Assembly: GCA_020634565.1 (NCBI GenBank) | Contig: JACKBN010000013.1 | Coordinates: 103,733 to 167,732, forward strand | DNA from: Ardenticatenaceae bacterium | GTDB taxonomy: Bacteria; Chloroflexota; Anaerolineae; Promineifilales; Promineifilaceae | Direction of reading: 5' to 3' | Length of the DNA: 64,000 nt | In this document: piece by piece, positions 42,184 to 50,817 of the stretch | How positions within the stretch are numbered: the stretch's first letter is position 1 | Layout: every line of letters starts with the position of its first letter | Made by a program: the position numbers and the translations under genes | Notes under the pieces: model-generated | Seen by the model: only the letters and a program-made list of their open reading frames with translations | What the model was told of the DNA's origin: nothing | Database searches by the model: none

Positions 42184-44145
42184 CTACTGCTCCTTAATCA
42201 ACCCCTCGCGATACGCCTCTAGCAGCGCTTCCAACTGGCGAATCTTGGCCTGAATCTGGCAGCCTTCGTCGGTGTCCCGCACGCGAATGCGATGATAGTT
42301 AGCCTCCAAAATCTCCGTCTTGGAGTGGATGTCCAGCTCTTCCTCAATGGCTTTTTGGGTAGACTCAAACGGGGCGTGCGAAGCCAGCAAAAAGCCGTAC
42401 GAATTGTGAATGAGCGTGTAGCCAGCAATGCCGGTCTTGTCCTGGTACGCTTTGGAAAACCCGCCATCGATCACAATAAGACGGCCGTTTGCCTTCACCG
42501 GACTCTCCCCTTTTTTCACCTGCACCGGCACGTGCCCATTGATGATGCGGGCCGTTTTGGGTTCCAGGCCAAACTCTTGCAGGATTTTTACGGCCGTTTC
42601 CGGCTTGTCTCGCAGTTGATAATACGCATTCTTACCCTCAAAATGGGTCGCTGGGTCGGCCAAAAAGTAACGCTCAAAGGTGGCCATCTTCTCCTTGCCG
42701 AATAATGGCGAGCGCGAACCGCTCCACAAATACCACATCGCATCCAAACCATACTGTTTGTGTTCCGGATCGGCGGCAAAATACGCCTGCCGCGCCAGCT
42801 GATCCAGCCGGTCCATAAACCCTTTCGCCCGGTACGATTTGCCATTCACCCGCACCGAGGCAAACGAGCCGTTCGGCCGCATGGCAATGCAGCCGTGGTA
42901 CAGCAAATTGCCGTTGTAAATCAGGTAAAGGCTGCCTTTGGAGTACAAAAAGCGGACGTGCCGCTGCAACCGTTCGCTGTTGGCAAAGGAGAGGCGCAGT
43001 CGCTCCAAAACCAGCTTCTCTTTTTCGGTGAGCGCATAGGGATTTTTAGGATTTACGGTGGGGAAATTTGTATCCAGCAGCGGATGTTCGGTGCCGTCCA
43101 GGCTAATGGTACCTTTTTGGAAGTTGATTTTGTCCAGCAGCAGGCGATCATCCATAACAAAATGTTTGCGCCGCCGGATGATCTGCGCCTCCAGCTTTAG
43201 CTGAATGATGGTAATCGCCTTATGCATTTTAGACATGAGCTGGAGTTCGTTTTCGGTATACTCTTCGGTCGTTTCTTTGGGGAAAAAGCGCTCGCACGGG
43301 TCATCTGCGTACAGCTCCATGGCAAAGGAAGCCAGCGGCAGCAGGCTGATGGCATAGCCATTTTCCAGCGTTTCCATGTTGGTATAGCGCAGGCAAATGC
43401 GGATGACGTTGGCCAGGCAGGCGTCGCTGCCGGCGGCGGCGGCCATCCACAAAATGTCATGGTTGCCCCACTGCACATCCACCGCATGGTAATCCATCAG
43501 CTTGTCCATGATGATGTGCGCCCCCGGTCCCCGGTCATATACATCGCCGATGACGTGCAGCCGGGCAATGGCCAACCGCTGGATGAGTCTAGCCATGGCC
43601 ACAATAAACGCCTTGGCCCGGTCGGTGGCAATAATGCTGTCGATGATGCTCTGATAATATTCCTGCTTGTTTTCGACGCTTTCTTGCTGGTGCAGCAGCT
43701 CCTCGATGATAAAAGCAAAATCGTCGGGCAGGGCTTCGCGAACGGCCGTACGGGTATACTTCGACGCCACCGACCGGCACAGCTTAATCAGGCGAAACAG
43801 CGTCACCCGATACCACTCTTCCTTGTTTTTCACCTCTTTTAAGATAAGCGGCAGCTTTTGCTCCGGGTAATAAATGAGCGTGGCAAAATTGCGCCGCTCA
43901 TGGTCCAGCAGCGAATTGGCAAAAATCTCCTCAATCTTGCGCCGGATCGAGCCAGACCCATTCTTCAGCACATGGGCAAACGCTTCATACTCGCCATGCA
44001 CATCAGAAATAAAATGCTCGGTGCCTTTGGGCAAATTCAGATTGGCGCTCAGGTTGATGATGGCCATTGAGGCGGCCTGAATTGAGGGATACTGCTGGGC
44101 CAACAGCTGTAAAAAGCTGAGGCTGTACGTTTCTTGTTCAGACAT
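42184..44145 (-). CDS. fbp: Fructose-1,6-bisphosphatase class III
   Basis: ATG 44145 (GGAGGAG Shine-Dalgarno) gives 653 residues, the size of the Firmicutes-type class III enzyme. The N-terminal half has a metallophosphatase-like pattern: HFISDVHGEYEAFAHVL, RLHVIGDVYDRGPGAH, QWGNHDILWMAA. Later come PNGSFASVRVNG and INGHVPVQVKKGESP, which supply further metal or substrate His. It removes the 1-phosphate of fructose-1,6-bisphosphate in gluconeogenesis. It ends the run of PTS/PfkB genes on the same strand, which links it to hexose phosphate balance. Confidence 0.93.
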   Translation of the reverse strand: MSEQETYSLSFLQLLAQQYPSIQAASMAIINLSANLNLPKGTEHFISDVHGEYEAFAHVLKNGSGSIRRKIEEIFANSLLDHERRNFATLIYYPEQKLPLILKEVKNKEEWYRVTLFRLIKLCRSVASKYTRTAVREALPDDFAFIIEELLHQQESVENKQEYYQSIIDSIIATDRAKAFIVAMARLIQRLAIARLHVIGDVYDRGPGAHIIMDKLMDYHAVDVQWGNHDILWMAAAAGSDACLANVIRICLRYTNMETLENGYAISLLPLASFAMELYADDPCERFFPKETTEEYTENELQLMSKMHKAITIIQLKLEAQIIRRRKHFVMDDRLLLDKINFQKGTISLDGTEHPLLDTNFPTVNPKNPYALTEKEKLVLERLRLSFANSERLQRHVRFLYSKGSLYLIYNGNLLYHGCIAMRPNGSFASVRVNGKSYRAKGFMDRLDQLARQAYFAADPEHKQYGLDAMWYLWSGSRSPLFGKEKMATFERYFLADPATHFEGKNAYYQLRDKPETAVKILQEFGLEPKTARIINGHVPVQVKKGESPVKANGRLIVIDGGFSKAYQDKTGIAGYTLIHNSYGFLLASHAPFESTQKAIEEELDIHSKTEILEANYHRIRVRDTDEGCQIQAKIRQLEALLEAYREGLIKEQ

Positions 44146-44282
44146 GGGCTTCTCCTCCACAAAAAGGCACAATTCAGCTAACTGTACCTGCAACTATTTT
44201 CGGGAAAGAAGCCAAAAAGGCAAATATTAGTTAGACGGCAGGTGCCAGCCACTCATATCGGCGGCTGGCACCTGCAAGAAAC

Positions 44283-44636
44283 CTACTTGGGCAAACGATG
44301 CTCTAAATGAGCATAAAACCAATCTGCAACAGTACGCGATACCCCTTTTCGCGCCCCAAACATCAGCTTTTGCCCTACAGCATTCAAAGGATAAATCTCG
44401 ACAGCAACTGCGCTGCCGTCATCATTTGGATGGGTAATCGTCACATTCATATGTGTGCGATCGCCTAACACTTTGCCCAGAATCTTTTTGTCAAAGCGTG
44501 CTTCAACCGTGCCGGCACCCTGATCCTGCTTCAATATTTTGCCTTGAAGCCCCTCAATCGCCCCCAAAGCCGCCTGATAAACGGCATCTGAACCAACGGC
44601 ATACTGTTTTTCGTCATTAACCGTAAAAGTAGACAT
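44283..44636 (-). CDS. Small uncharacterised protein in the PTS operon
   Basis: ATG 44636 with GGAGAG upstream gives 117 residues. The protein has a compact alpha/beta look: TVNDEKQYAVGSDAVYQAAL, then LQGKILKQDQGAGTVEARFD, HMNVTITHPNDDGSAVAVEIYP, and a helical end ADWFYAHLEHRL. There is no signal peptide or membrane helix. The pattern recalls small DUF-type proteins that handle a hydrophobic ligand, but no family is assigned. Its place between the PfkB kinase and fbp genes, on the same strand with 19 bases to the former, suggests cotranscription. Confidence 0.65.
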   Translation of the reverse strand: MSTFTVNDEKQYAVGSDAVYQAALGAIEGLQGKILKQDQGAGTVEARFDKKILGKVLGDRTHMNVTITHPNDDGSAVAVEIYPLNAVGQKLMFGARKGVSRTVADWFYAHLEHRLPK

Positions 44637-44655
44637 CTTGACTCTCCGTCTGCAT

Positions 44656-45594
44656 TTATGAAATAGTGAGTTGTTTAATTTTGACCTGGGCCAGTAAGGT
44701 TTGAACCAATCCCGGTGTACCAACGGCCGTTCCTGGCAAACTCGCCGTCGCCGCCCCACAAGCAATGCCCCACTGTAGCGCTTCCGCCACCGGCAGCCCC
44801 TGGCTCAGACCGTACACCAGCCCGCCCACCATCGAATCGCCTGCGCCGATGGGATTGTGCTCTTCAATGCGGGGCGATTCGGCCAGCCAGGCAGCGTTCC
44901 CATCGCTAAAGATGGCCCCCGCTTTGCCCAGCGAGATGACCACGTTTTGCGGCCCCAGCGTTTGAATCTGGCGAGCGGCAGCCACGGCATCTTCCGGCGT
45001 GTCAATCGGCAAGCCGCTGAGGCTGCTCGCTTCGCTGTCATTCGGTTTGATGAGAAACGGCCGTTCCCCACAGCCATCCACCAGCGCCGGCCCACTCGTA
45101 TCCAACAGCACCTGCCCGCCCTGCGCCTGAATCAGCGCCACCATTTGGGCATAAATCGTGTGCGGCACGCCCGGCGGTAGACTGCCCGCCAGCACCCACC
45201 AGTCGCCCGGCTGCACCATCTGCGCAATCTGCGCCAGCAGCTCCCGCTGGTCCGCCGCCGAAACGGTTGGGCCGGATTCATTCACCTTCAAATAGCGGTC
45301 GTGCTGTTCGGTGACAATACTCACATTCGTGCGCGTTTCGCCCTCAATCCAGGTAAACGCCGTCTCAATGTCCAGCTCAACCAGCGCTTCGGCCAGCAAC
45401 TGGCCCGCTTTGCCCCCGGCAAACCCCAGCGCCACGCTCTTGGCCCCCAACGAGGCCAACATGCGCGACACGTTGAACCCTTTGCCGCCGCAGTCCACAC
45501 GCGCCTCACTGGCCCGCAGCACCGTGTCGAAGGCAAATTCCTTAATTGTTAGTTCCCGGTCTACGGCCGGGTTAAGTGTTACTGTGTATATCAT
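44656..45594 (-). CDS. fruK: 1-phosphofructokinase / tagatose-6-phosphate kinase family (PfkB)
   Basis: The 312-residue protein has the phosphosugar-kinase form of the PfkB fold: MIYTVTLNPAVDRELTI, DCGGKGFNVSRMLASLG, LPPGVPHTIYAQMV, IKPNDSEASSLSG and the anion-hole GAGDSMVGGLVYG near the C-terminus. Members phosphorylate fructose-1-phosphate or tagatose-6-phosphate using ATP. Its operon encodes a mannitol-type PTS and a dehydrogenase, so either sugar phosphate is possible. If the hexitol were galactitol, tagatose-6-phosphate would fit. The symbol fruK is given for family only. Confidence 0.85.
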   Translation of the reverse strand: MIYTVTLNPAVDRELTIKEFAFDTVLRASEARVDCGGKGFNVSRMLASLGAKSVALGFAGGKAGQLLAEALVELDIETAFTWIEGETRTNVSIVTEQHDRYLKVNESGPTVSAADQRELLAQIAQMVQPGDWWVLAGSLPPGVPHTIYAQMVALIQAQGGQVLLDTSGPALVDGCGERPFLIKPNDSEASSLSGLPIDTPEDAVAAARQIQTLGPQNVVISLGKAGAIFSDGNAAWLAESPRIEEHNPIGAGDSMVGGLVYGLSQGLPVAEALQWGIACGAATASLPGTAVGTPGLVQTLLAQVKIKQLTIS

Positions 45595-45607
45595 CTTTAT
45601 TTTTGGA

Positions 45608-45640
45608 AGACCTCAGAGGTTTGTCAAACCTCTGAGGTCT
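45608..45640. repeat. Hairpin AGACCTCAGAGGTTT
   Basis: Perfect 15-base arms AGACCTCAGAGGTTT/AAACCTCTGAGGTCT enclose GTC. It lies within the minus-strand operon; the T run is on the plus strand, so it is unlikely to terminate that operon. It may affect mRNA stability. Confidence 0.8.
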
Positions 45641-45644
45641 ATTT

Positions 45645-46037
45645 TTAAGCTCTTTTGTTAACATCCGACTGTGCCAGCCACCAGCCACCAGCCGCACCCA
45701 GCAGCGTGGTAAAAATTGCCACCAGCCACTTACCACCCAGATCATGCACGTAGTGGCGCGCTTCCAGCAGAGCCAGAATCAGGCCAAATTTGATGAAGGT
45801 GGTAACGGCCGTTTTACCCCACGCTTCCATGGTTGGACGCTCTTTTTTAAGTAGTGTAGGGATGGTGAAAACGGCCGTTGCCAACAGCGCCAGCGCAATC
45901 GCCACGGCAAAATTTGGTTCCCGCAGCGGGCGGAAGAAGAGGCCAAAGTACAGCCCCAAGCCGCCGCCCACCAACAGATATTGCTGCAGCAAAGCCGACC
46001 GCGTTTGCGGCTTGGCGCTTCGTCGCTTATCAGACAT
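45645..46037 (-). CDS. Small four-helix membrane protein
   Basis: The 130-residue product has a basic N-terminus and about four membrane helices (LLVGGGLGLYFGLFF, FAVAIALALLATAVFTIP, AVTTFIKFGLILALLEA, WLVAIFTTLLGAAGGWWLA). No family was recognised. Its start overlaps the stop of the large dehydrogenase gene by eight bases, so it is made with it. A role in sugar or ion movement linked to the PTS is possible but speculative. Confidence 0.7.
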   Translation of the reverse strand: MSDKRRSAKPQTRSALLQQYLLVGGGLGLYFGLFFRPLREPNFAVAIALALLATAVFTIPTLLKKERPTMEAWGKTAVTTFIKFGLILALLEARHYVHDLGGKWLVAIFTTLLGAAGGWWLAQSDVNKRA

Positions 46038-47790
46038 GTTCTGCCTGCTCCAGCTCCCAAAACGCTTCGACCAAAGCGGCTTCTGCGGCAGCGGTCCACA
46101 CGTCCCCTTCGCCCAGCTTTTCCGCTACGGCGGGATACTTCTCTTTCAGCTCTGCCAGACTCAGCAACGGCAGGCCGCTAATTTGCGGGAAGATGACCAC
46201 CTTGCCCGGATAGCGCCCTTCCATCATCGCCTCCACACCATCGCGGGCCGCTTCCATGCCGCCCACCGCCGCCACGGAGCGATTGGGCGATAAATCACCT
46301 GCCACCGTTTTGGCAATCACCGTGGCCTGGTCGGCCAGCGCCGAGCCAGAAGTGCCGGTAAACTGGGCATTGTGCAGGTAAACCGCGCTCATGTCCAGCG
46401 GCGCCATCGTGCCGTTGGGCACCCCGGCAAACAGCACCAGCATCCCGTCTGGGGCCAGGTACGTGCCCGCCTCAGCCATCAGCGGACCAACGGGCACGCA
46501 AACCACCACGTCATCTGCCCCGATTTGATCGGTGGCGTTGCGCACAAACTCTTGCAGCGATTCTTCGGCACTGGCGGGATTGAAGGTGAGCAGCTCTTTG
46601 CCGTTGGCTTCGGCCAAGGGGGCAAACAGTTCCTTCAACGCGTTCAGGCGCATCTCATTCACCTCGGTGGCAATGATGAGATTGGGGCCATTTTTCAGCT
46701 CGATGGCGCGTTGGACGTGCATTTGCCCCATTGGACCACCAGCACCTACGAAAACGGCCGCTCCACCCGGCAGCAAGTCGCACCGGTTGCGCGCCTCGCC
46801 ATACGATGCGGCAATGTCTGGGCCAGAATTGCCTACATACGCCGTGTAATGGTAATGAATGCGCCCCACGTCAATTTGCACCAGGCCGTCCAGCGGCGCA
46901 TCACCTACTAAATTGAAGGTGCCGCGAAATGCCGTCAGCTTGGCCGCTTCGCTGACGCGCTCGGCGCTATGCGGCGCCAACATGATGATGTCGTCGAACC
47001 CTTCGTCATCCGTCAGTTCAGCTTTGAGCGCGGGAAAGCCCGACGGCCGTAAGCCATCCCGCACAAACATCTCCACATCCGGCCCTACTTTTTGCCGAAT
47101 GAGTGCCTTTACGCGCTCCGACACGTCGCTCAAGACCACCAACGCCGGTTCCAACTCGCCCGAAAATGTGTAGGCAGTTGTGTCGTCTGGCTGGCCCAAC
47201 ACCCAGAGGCGGCCACCTGCTTTGGGCTGCAAGCGGCGGCGCTGCGTGTAAGACGCTTCCACGCAGGCCCACGGTTCGGTCAGCGCGGTTTCGGCGTAGC
47301 CCAAATCGTCCGTCAACGGCAGCACGTACGCGCCGTCATCCGCATCCAGCACTTCTGGCCCGATGAGGTGGTATTGGGTGAGCCCGCCAGGAATAGTGTA
47401 GCCGTACGCTGTGGAACGGCCGTTTTGATAAATATCTGGTTGGATGGCCAAACGCTGCCCAGGCTGGTATGCATCCTGCAGATCTTTGCCTACTTTGATG
47501 ATCGTCAAAGCGGCTTCATGCCCCAGGCGGGTTGGCTCCTCAGCAAGATTACGGTTGTACAGTTTGGGATGCGCCCCACCCTGCCGGATCAGCTTCACGT
47601 CAGAGAAGCACATGCCCACACTGTCTACACGAACCAGCAGTTGGTCATCAGCCGGTTCCGGGATGGGAAACGCTTCGGGCTGCCCATCGCGCCCAATATT
47701 TTCAATCCCTGCCCCATACATATTCCACGACCAGGTTTGAGTAGGCAGGGGTGCCTGACCTGTGCGGTACAGTTCATACTTTTTTGTCAT
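46030..47790 (-). CDS. Zinc-type alcohol dehydrogenase with two Rossmann-like domains, probable hexitol-phosphate dehydrogenase
   Basis: The 586-residue protein has an MDR catalytic N-terminus: SVGMCFSDVKLI gives zinc ligand Cys61 and RLGHEAALTI gives His91-Glu92. A first, degenerate nucleotide-binding-like domain (GGRLWVLGQPDD at 192-203) follows, then a second proper one with FVGAGGPMGQMHVQRAIE (347-364). Classical MDR enzymes have 340-400 residues and one Rossmann domain. Located between the HPr-EI fusion gene and the PfkB kinase gene, it probably oxidises the phosphorylated hexitol imported by the PTS. MDR enzymes such as GatD or SorE do this, but the substrate here is unproven. Confidence 0.8.
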   Translation of the reverse strand: MTKKYELYRTGQAPLPTQTWSWNMYGAGIENIGRDGQPEAFPIPEPADDQLLVRVDSVGMCFSDVKLIRQGGAHPKLYNRNLAEEPTRLGHEAALTIIKVGKDLQDAYQPGQRLAIQPDIYQNGRSTAYGYTIPGGLTQYHLIGPEVLDADDGAYVLPLTDDLGYAETALTEPWACVEASYTQRRRLQPKAGGRLWVLGQPDDTTAYTFSGELEPALVVLSDVSERVKALIRQKVGPDVEMFVRDGLRPSGFPALKAELTDDEGFDDIIMLAPHSAERVSEAAKLTAFRGTFNLVGDAPLDGLVQIDVGRIHYHYTAYVGNSGPDIAASYGEARNRCDLLPGGAAVFVGAGGPMGQMHVQRAIELKNGPNLIIATEVNEMRLNALKELFAPLAEANGKELLTFNPASAEESLQEFVRNATDQIGADDVVVCVPVGPLMAEAGTYLAPDGMLVLFAGVPNGTMAPLDMSAVYLHNAQFTGTSGSALADQATVIAKTVAGDLSPNRSVAAVGGMEAARDGVEAMMEGRYPGKVVIFPQISGLPLLSLAELKEKYPAVAEKLGEGDVWTAAAEAALVEAFWELEQAEHV

Positions 47791-47835
47791 TTTGTCACTC
47801 TACTTTTGAAAGATCAGTTTTTGGAACAGATGTTA

Positions 47836-47894
47836 TTTGTAATTAGTAATTGGGTAATTTTTCTACTCAATTACCAATTACTCAATTACAAATC
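47836..47894. repeat. AT-rich inverted repeat (TTGTAATTAGTAATTGGGTAA)
   Basis: TTTGTAATTAGTAATTGGGT is complemented by ACCAATTACTCAATTACAAA. It occupies the spacer between the HPr-EI and dehydrogenase genes; a related element is at 34148. Confidence 0.75.
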
Positions 47895-49902
47895 ACACTA
47901 CTAAATTTCGCACTTCTTGCGCCGTAGCGCAGGCCAACGCTTGCGCGGCCAACTTCTGCGCTTCGGTGCGGGTTAAGCTGCGTACTTTGGCCTTCACCAT
48001 CGCAATGGAAGGCACGCTGACGCTCAACTCATCGACGCCCAGCCCCAACAAAATGGGGGTGGCTTGCGGATCAGCGCCCAGCTCCCCACAAACGCCCACC
48101 CACTTGCCAGCGGCGTGGGCACCCTTTACCGTGGCATCGATCAGGCGCAGCACGGCCGGATGCAAACCATCTGATTTGCCCGCCAGCGTGGGGTGCATCC
48201 GATCCATCGCCAGCGTGTACTGTGTCAGATCGTTGGTGCCAATCGAGAAGAAATCCACCTCTTTGGCAAACACGTCGGCCAGCAGCGCCGCTGCCGGAAT
48301 TTCAATCATGATGCCAACGGGCAGTTCTGGCGCGTTTAGCTCAGCGCGAATCTCATCCACCATGGCTTTGGCAGCGCGCCATTCGCTCATGTCCGCCACC
48401 ATGGGGAACATGATGCGCAGGGAGCCGTAGCTGGCGGCGCGCAAGATGGCGCGCAGCTGTTCACGCAGCAGTTCGGGCCGGTTCAGGCAAAGGCGAATGC
48501 CGCGCTCGCCCAAGAAAGGATTGTCTTCCGGGGGAACCTGCACGTAAGGCAGCGGTTTGTCGCCGCCAATGTCCAGCGTGCGGATGATGACCGGTTTTCC
48601 GTCCATCGCTTCCGCAATCTGGCGATACACTTCAAACTGTTCATCTTCCGAAGGGGGCGTGGCCCGATCTAGGAAGAGAAACTCGGTGCGCAGCAGACCG
48701 ACGCCTTCCGCGCCAGACGCATTGGCTTTGACGGCATCCGCCGCGCCGCCGATGTTGGCGGCAATTTCGATACGATGATTATCCAGCGTGATGGCTGGCT
48801 CATGTGCTTGTTCACGGGCGGCTTGCTGCTGCTTTTTGGCTGCCGCCAGGTCGTTTTTGGCTTTCTCTTGCGCGGCGGCATCTGGGTTTATCTGGATGAT
48901 GCCGCTGCTGCCGTTGAGGATTACTGCCGTTCCATCCCCAAGCTCCAACAAACCATCCCCTACACTCACCACAGCAGGCAAGCTCAACGCCCGAGCAATA
49001 ATGGCGGAGTGCGCGGTGGGGCCACCAACGGCCGTTGCAAAGCCCAACACCTTTTGCGGGTCCAACGTCGCCGTATCCGACGGTGTGAGATCGTGGGCAA
49101 TGACCACAACCGGGTGATCGGGCCAGGCAACTTCGTTGGATGCACCAGTCAGCAGCTTCAGGACACGGTTACCCACGTCCCGAATGTCGGCGGCACGCGC
49201 CGCCAGCAGCGAATCGTCCAGAGCCGCCATCATGGCAGCACGCTCTTCAATTGTGGCGCGCCACGCCTGCTCTGCATTTTGCTGACCCTGGATTTTTTGC
49301 TGAACGCTTTCCAACAAATCCTCATCGGTGAGCAGTTCCTGGTGCACTTCAAAAATGGCGGCTTCTTCAGGCGCGTGGGCCTCTAGCTGCCGACGTAATT
49401 CATGCAGCGCTTCCTTGCCTGCGGCCAGGGCTTCGTACAGCCGATTTTGTTCAGCTGCTACGCCAGCAAACGCATCGGTCAGTTGTACGGCCGTTTGCTT
49501 TAGCTGAAAAACGGGGCCAATTGCCAAACCGGGCGCTGCCCCAATGCCAGCCAGTCCATCTTTGGGCGCCTTTGGTACGGCCGTTTTGGCTACGCCGTTA
49601 GCCGCCACAGGCTGGGGGGCAGGTTTATGAGCCGCATCATCCTCACCAAGACCGGTAGAAACGGCCGTTTCCAACGCTTCTGCCGCCAGATCTTCATCTT
49701 CACCATCCAGCTCTACCTGGACGCTGCCACCGTGCTTTACACCCAGTCCCAGCACCGCAATCAAGCTTTTGGCGTTCACCTTTTTGCTGCCGTGCGCAAT
49801 GCGAATGTCCGATTTGAACTTTTTGGCAGTCTTGACAAACACCTTGGCCGGGCGAGCATGCAATCCGGTGGCATTTTCAATGACAAAGTTTAGCTGTTTC
49901 AC
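47893..49902 (-). CDS. HPr-Enzyme I fusion of the phosphotransferase system
   Basis: Residues 1-90 are HPr with His15 in ATGLHARPAK and Ser46 in VNAKSLIAVL, exactly at canonical positions. An Ala/Pro linker of about 25 residues leads to Enzyme I from 115: GGPTAHSAIIA carries the phospho-His298, then LRTEFLFLDR, IRTLDIGGDKPLP, GVCGELGADPQATP and the C-terminal PEP-binding region. It takes phosphate from PEP and passes it to the IIA protein encoded just upstream. Start is GTG 49902 with AAAGGA. HPr-EI fusions are known elsewhere but here supply both general proteins in one gene. Ser46 suggests kinase control. Confidence 0.93.
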   Translation of the reverse strand: MKQLNFVIENATGLHARPAKVFVKTAKKFKSDIRIAHGSKKVNAKSLIAVLGLGVKHGGSVQVELDGEDEDLAAEALETAVSTGLGEDDAAHKPAPQPVAANGVAKTAVPKAPKDGLAGIGAAPGLAIGPVFQLKQTAVQLTDAFAGVAAEQNRLYEALAAGKEALHELRRQLEAHAPEEAAIFEVHQELLTDEDLLESVQQKIQGQQNAEQAWRATIEERAAMMAALDDSLLAARAADIRDVGNRVLKLLTGASNEVAWPDHPVVVIAHDLTPSDTATLDPQKVLGFATAVGGPTAHSAIIARALSLPAVVSVGDGLLELGDGTAVILNGSSGIIQINPDAAAQEKAKNDLAAAKKQQQAAREQAHEPAITLDNHRIEIAANIGGAADAVKANASGAEGVGLLRTEFLFLDRATPPSEDEQFEVYRQIAEAMDGKPVIIRTLDIGGDKPLPYVQVPPEDNPFLGERGIRLCLNRPELLREQLRAILRAASYGSLRIMFPMVADMSEWRAAKAMVDEIRAELNAPELPVGIMIEIPAAALLADVFAKEVDFFSIGTNDLTQYTLAMDRMHPTLAGKSDGLHPAVLRLIDATVKGAHAAGKWVGVCGELGADPQATPILLGLGVDELSVSVPSIAMVKAKVRSLTRTEAQKLAAQALACATAQEVRNLVV

Positions 49903-49950
49903 AACATCGCTTCCTTTGTTTGTTTTCTCAATCGTTTATTGACGAACGTG

Positions 49951-50400
49951 TTAGACGCTGTCTGGCACGCCGTTGAGGCTCCTCAGAATCAGCTCCACAT
50001 CTTCCGTGCGCGCCAGCTCATCAGCCATGTCTGGGTCTTCAATTGCATCCGCCAAATTGGACAGCACCGTTATGTGTTCATCCGAATTGGCCGCAATACC
50101 GATAATTAGATAAGCCAGTTCGTCTTCATCATCTTCATCCCAAACAATGCCGGCGGGCACCTGCAACACAGAAATGCCGGTTTGCTTGATGTGTTCGCGG
50201 TCATCATATTGCCCATGCGGAATGGAGACACCGTTACCCAGATAGGTAGACATGGTGGCTTCACGCGCCAGCATGCCGTCTACATAGGGGGCGGCAACAC
50301 AGCCGCTCTCTACCAACAGTGTCCCCGCCTGGCGAATGGCATCTTGTTTATTTACGGCCGTTGCCCCCAGCTTGATCCTATTCTTTTCTAAAATAGCCAT
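49951..50400 (-). CDS. PTS IIA component, mannitol/fructose type
   Basis: The 149-residue protein has the IIA-mannitol/fructose active site NGVSIPHGQYDD with phospho-His62, and an acidic stretch DEDDEDELAYLIIGIAAN near 90. It takes phosphate from HPr and passes it to the IIB cysteine. The gene follows the IIB gene by one base, and the two are translationally coupled. It is a free protein rather than part of a fused MtlA. Confidence 0.93.
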   Translation of the reverse strand: MAILEKNRIKLGATAVNKQDAIRQAGTLLVESGCVAAPYVDGMLAREATMSTYLGNGVSIPHGQYDDREHIKQTGISVLQVPAGIVWDEDDEDELAYLIIGIAANSDEHITVLSNLADAIEDPDMADELARTEDVELILRSLNGVPDSV

Positions 50401-50401
50401 G

Positions 50402-50734
50402 TTACCCCCCTACGGTATCTTCAATACTGCCACTCTCAACAAAGGCATTCACCAATTTATCAAACGCCGGGTCATTCAGAAAGTGGTTAAACGTGACGAC
50501 TACCGCATCGGGTACGCGATTACGTACCACCTTGGCCAACCCCTTATGCACCACCACCACCTGCGCACCGTCCGGAATGGCCCGAGCCGGTTTGTGCATA
50601 ACAGTAACGCCAGATACATTTGCTTTCTTCAGCTTCTTTTTGAGCGCGTTCACGCTCATCAAGCTGGAACCCATACCGGCTTCACACGCCAGGATAATTG
50701 TTTTCACGTCTGCTGCATTAATTGAACCTGCCAT
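50402..50734 (-). CDS. PTS IIB component, mannitol type
   Basis: ATG 50734 (GAGGG upstream) gives 110 residues with the phospho-Cys loop IILACEAGMGSSLMS (Cys17), closest to the IIB domain of MtlA. It takes the phosphate from IIA and gives it to the sugar as it passes through IIC. A separate IIB of this size is unusual next to the fused MtlA of enterobacteria but common in split systems. It lies 83 bases after the IIC gene with a hairpin in the gap. Confidence 0.93.
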   Translation of the reverse strand: MAGSINAADVKTIILACEAGMGSSLMSVNALKKKLKKANVSGVTVMHKPARAIPDGAQVVVVHKGLAKVVRNRVPDAVVVTFNHFLNDPAFDKLVNAFVESGSIEDTVGG

Positions 50735-50766
50735 CTTAACCCTCTTTTCTTTGTTCAATAGGAACA

Positions 50767-50796
50767 CCCTGAACGCACTCGCGAGCGCGTTCAGGG
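50767..50796 (-). promoter_or_regulatory. Intercistronic stem-loop between IIC and IIB
   Basis: CCCTGAACGC and GCGTTCAGGG form a perfect 10-base stem with a ten-base loop (ACTCGCGAGC, partly self-complementary). It lies in the IIC-IIB gap on the transcribed minus strand. The T run is on the other strand, so it is more likely to control mRNA decay or relative yield than to terminate. Confidence 0.6.
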
Positions 50797-50817
50797 CTTT
50801 TTAATCATGTACTTCCG

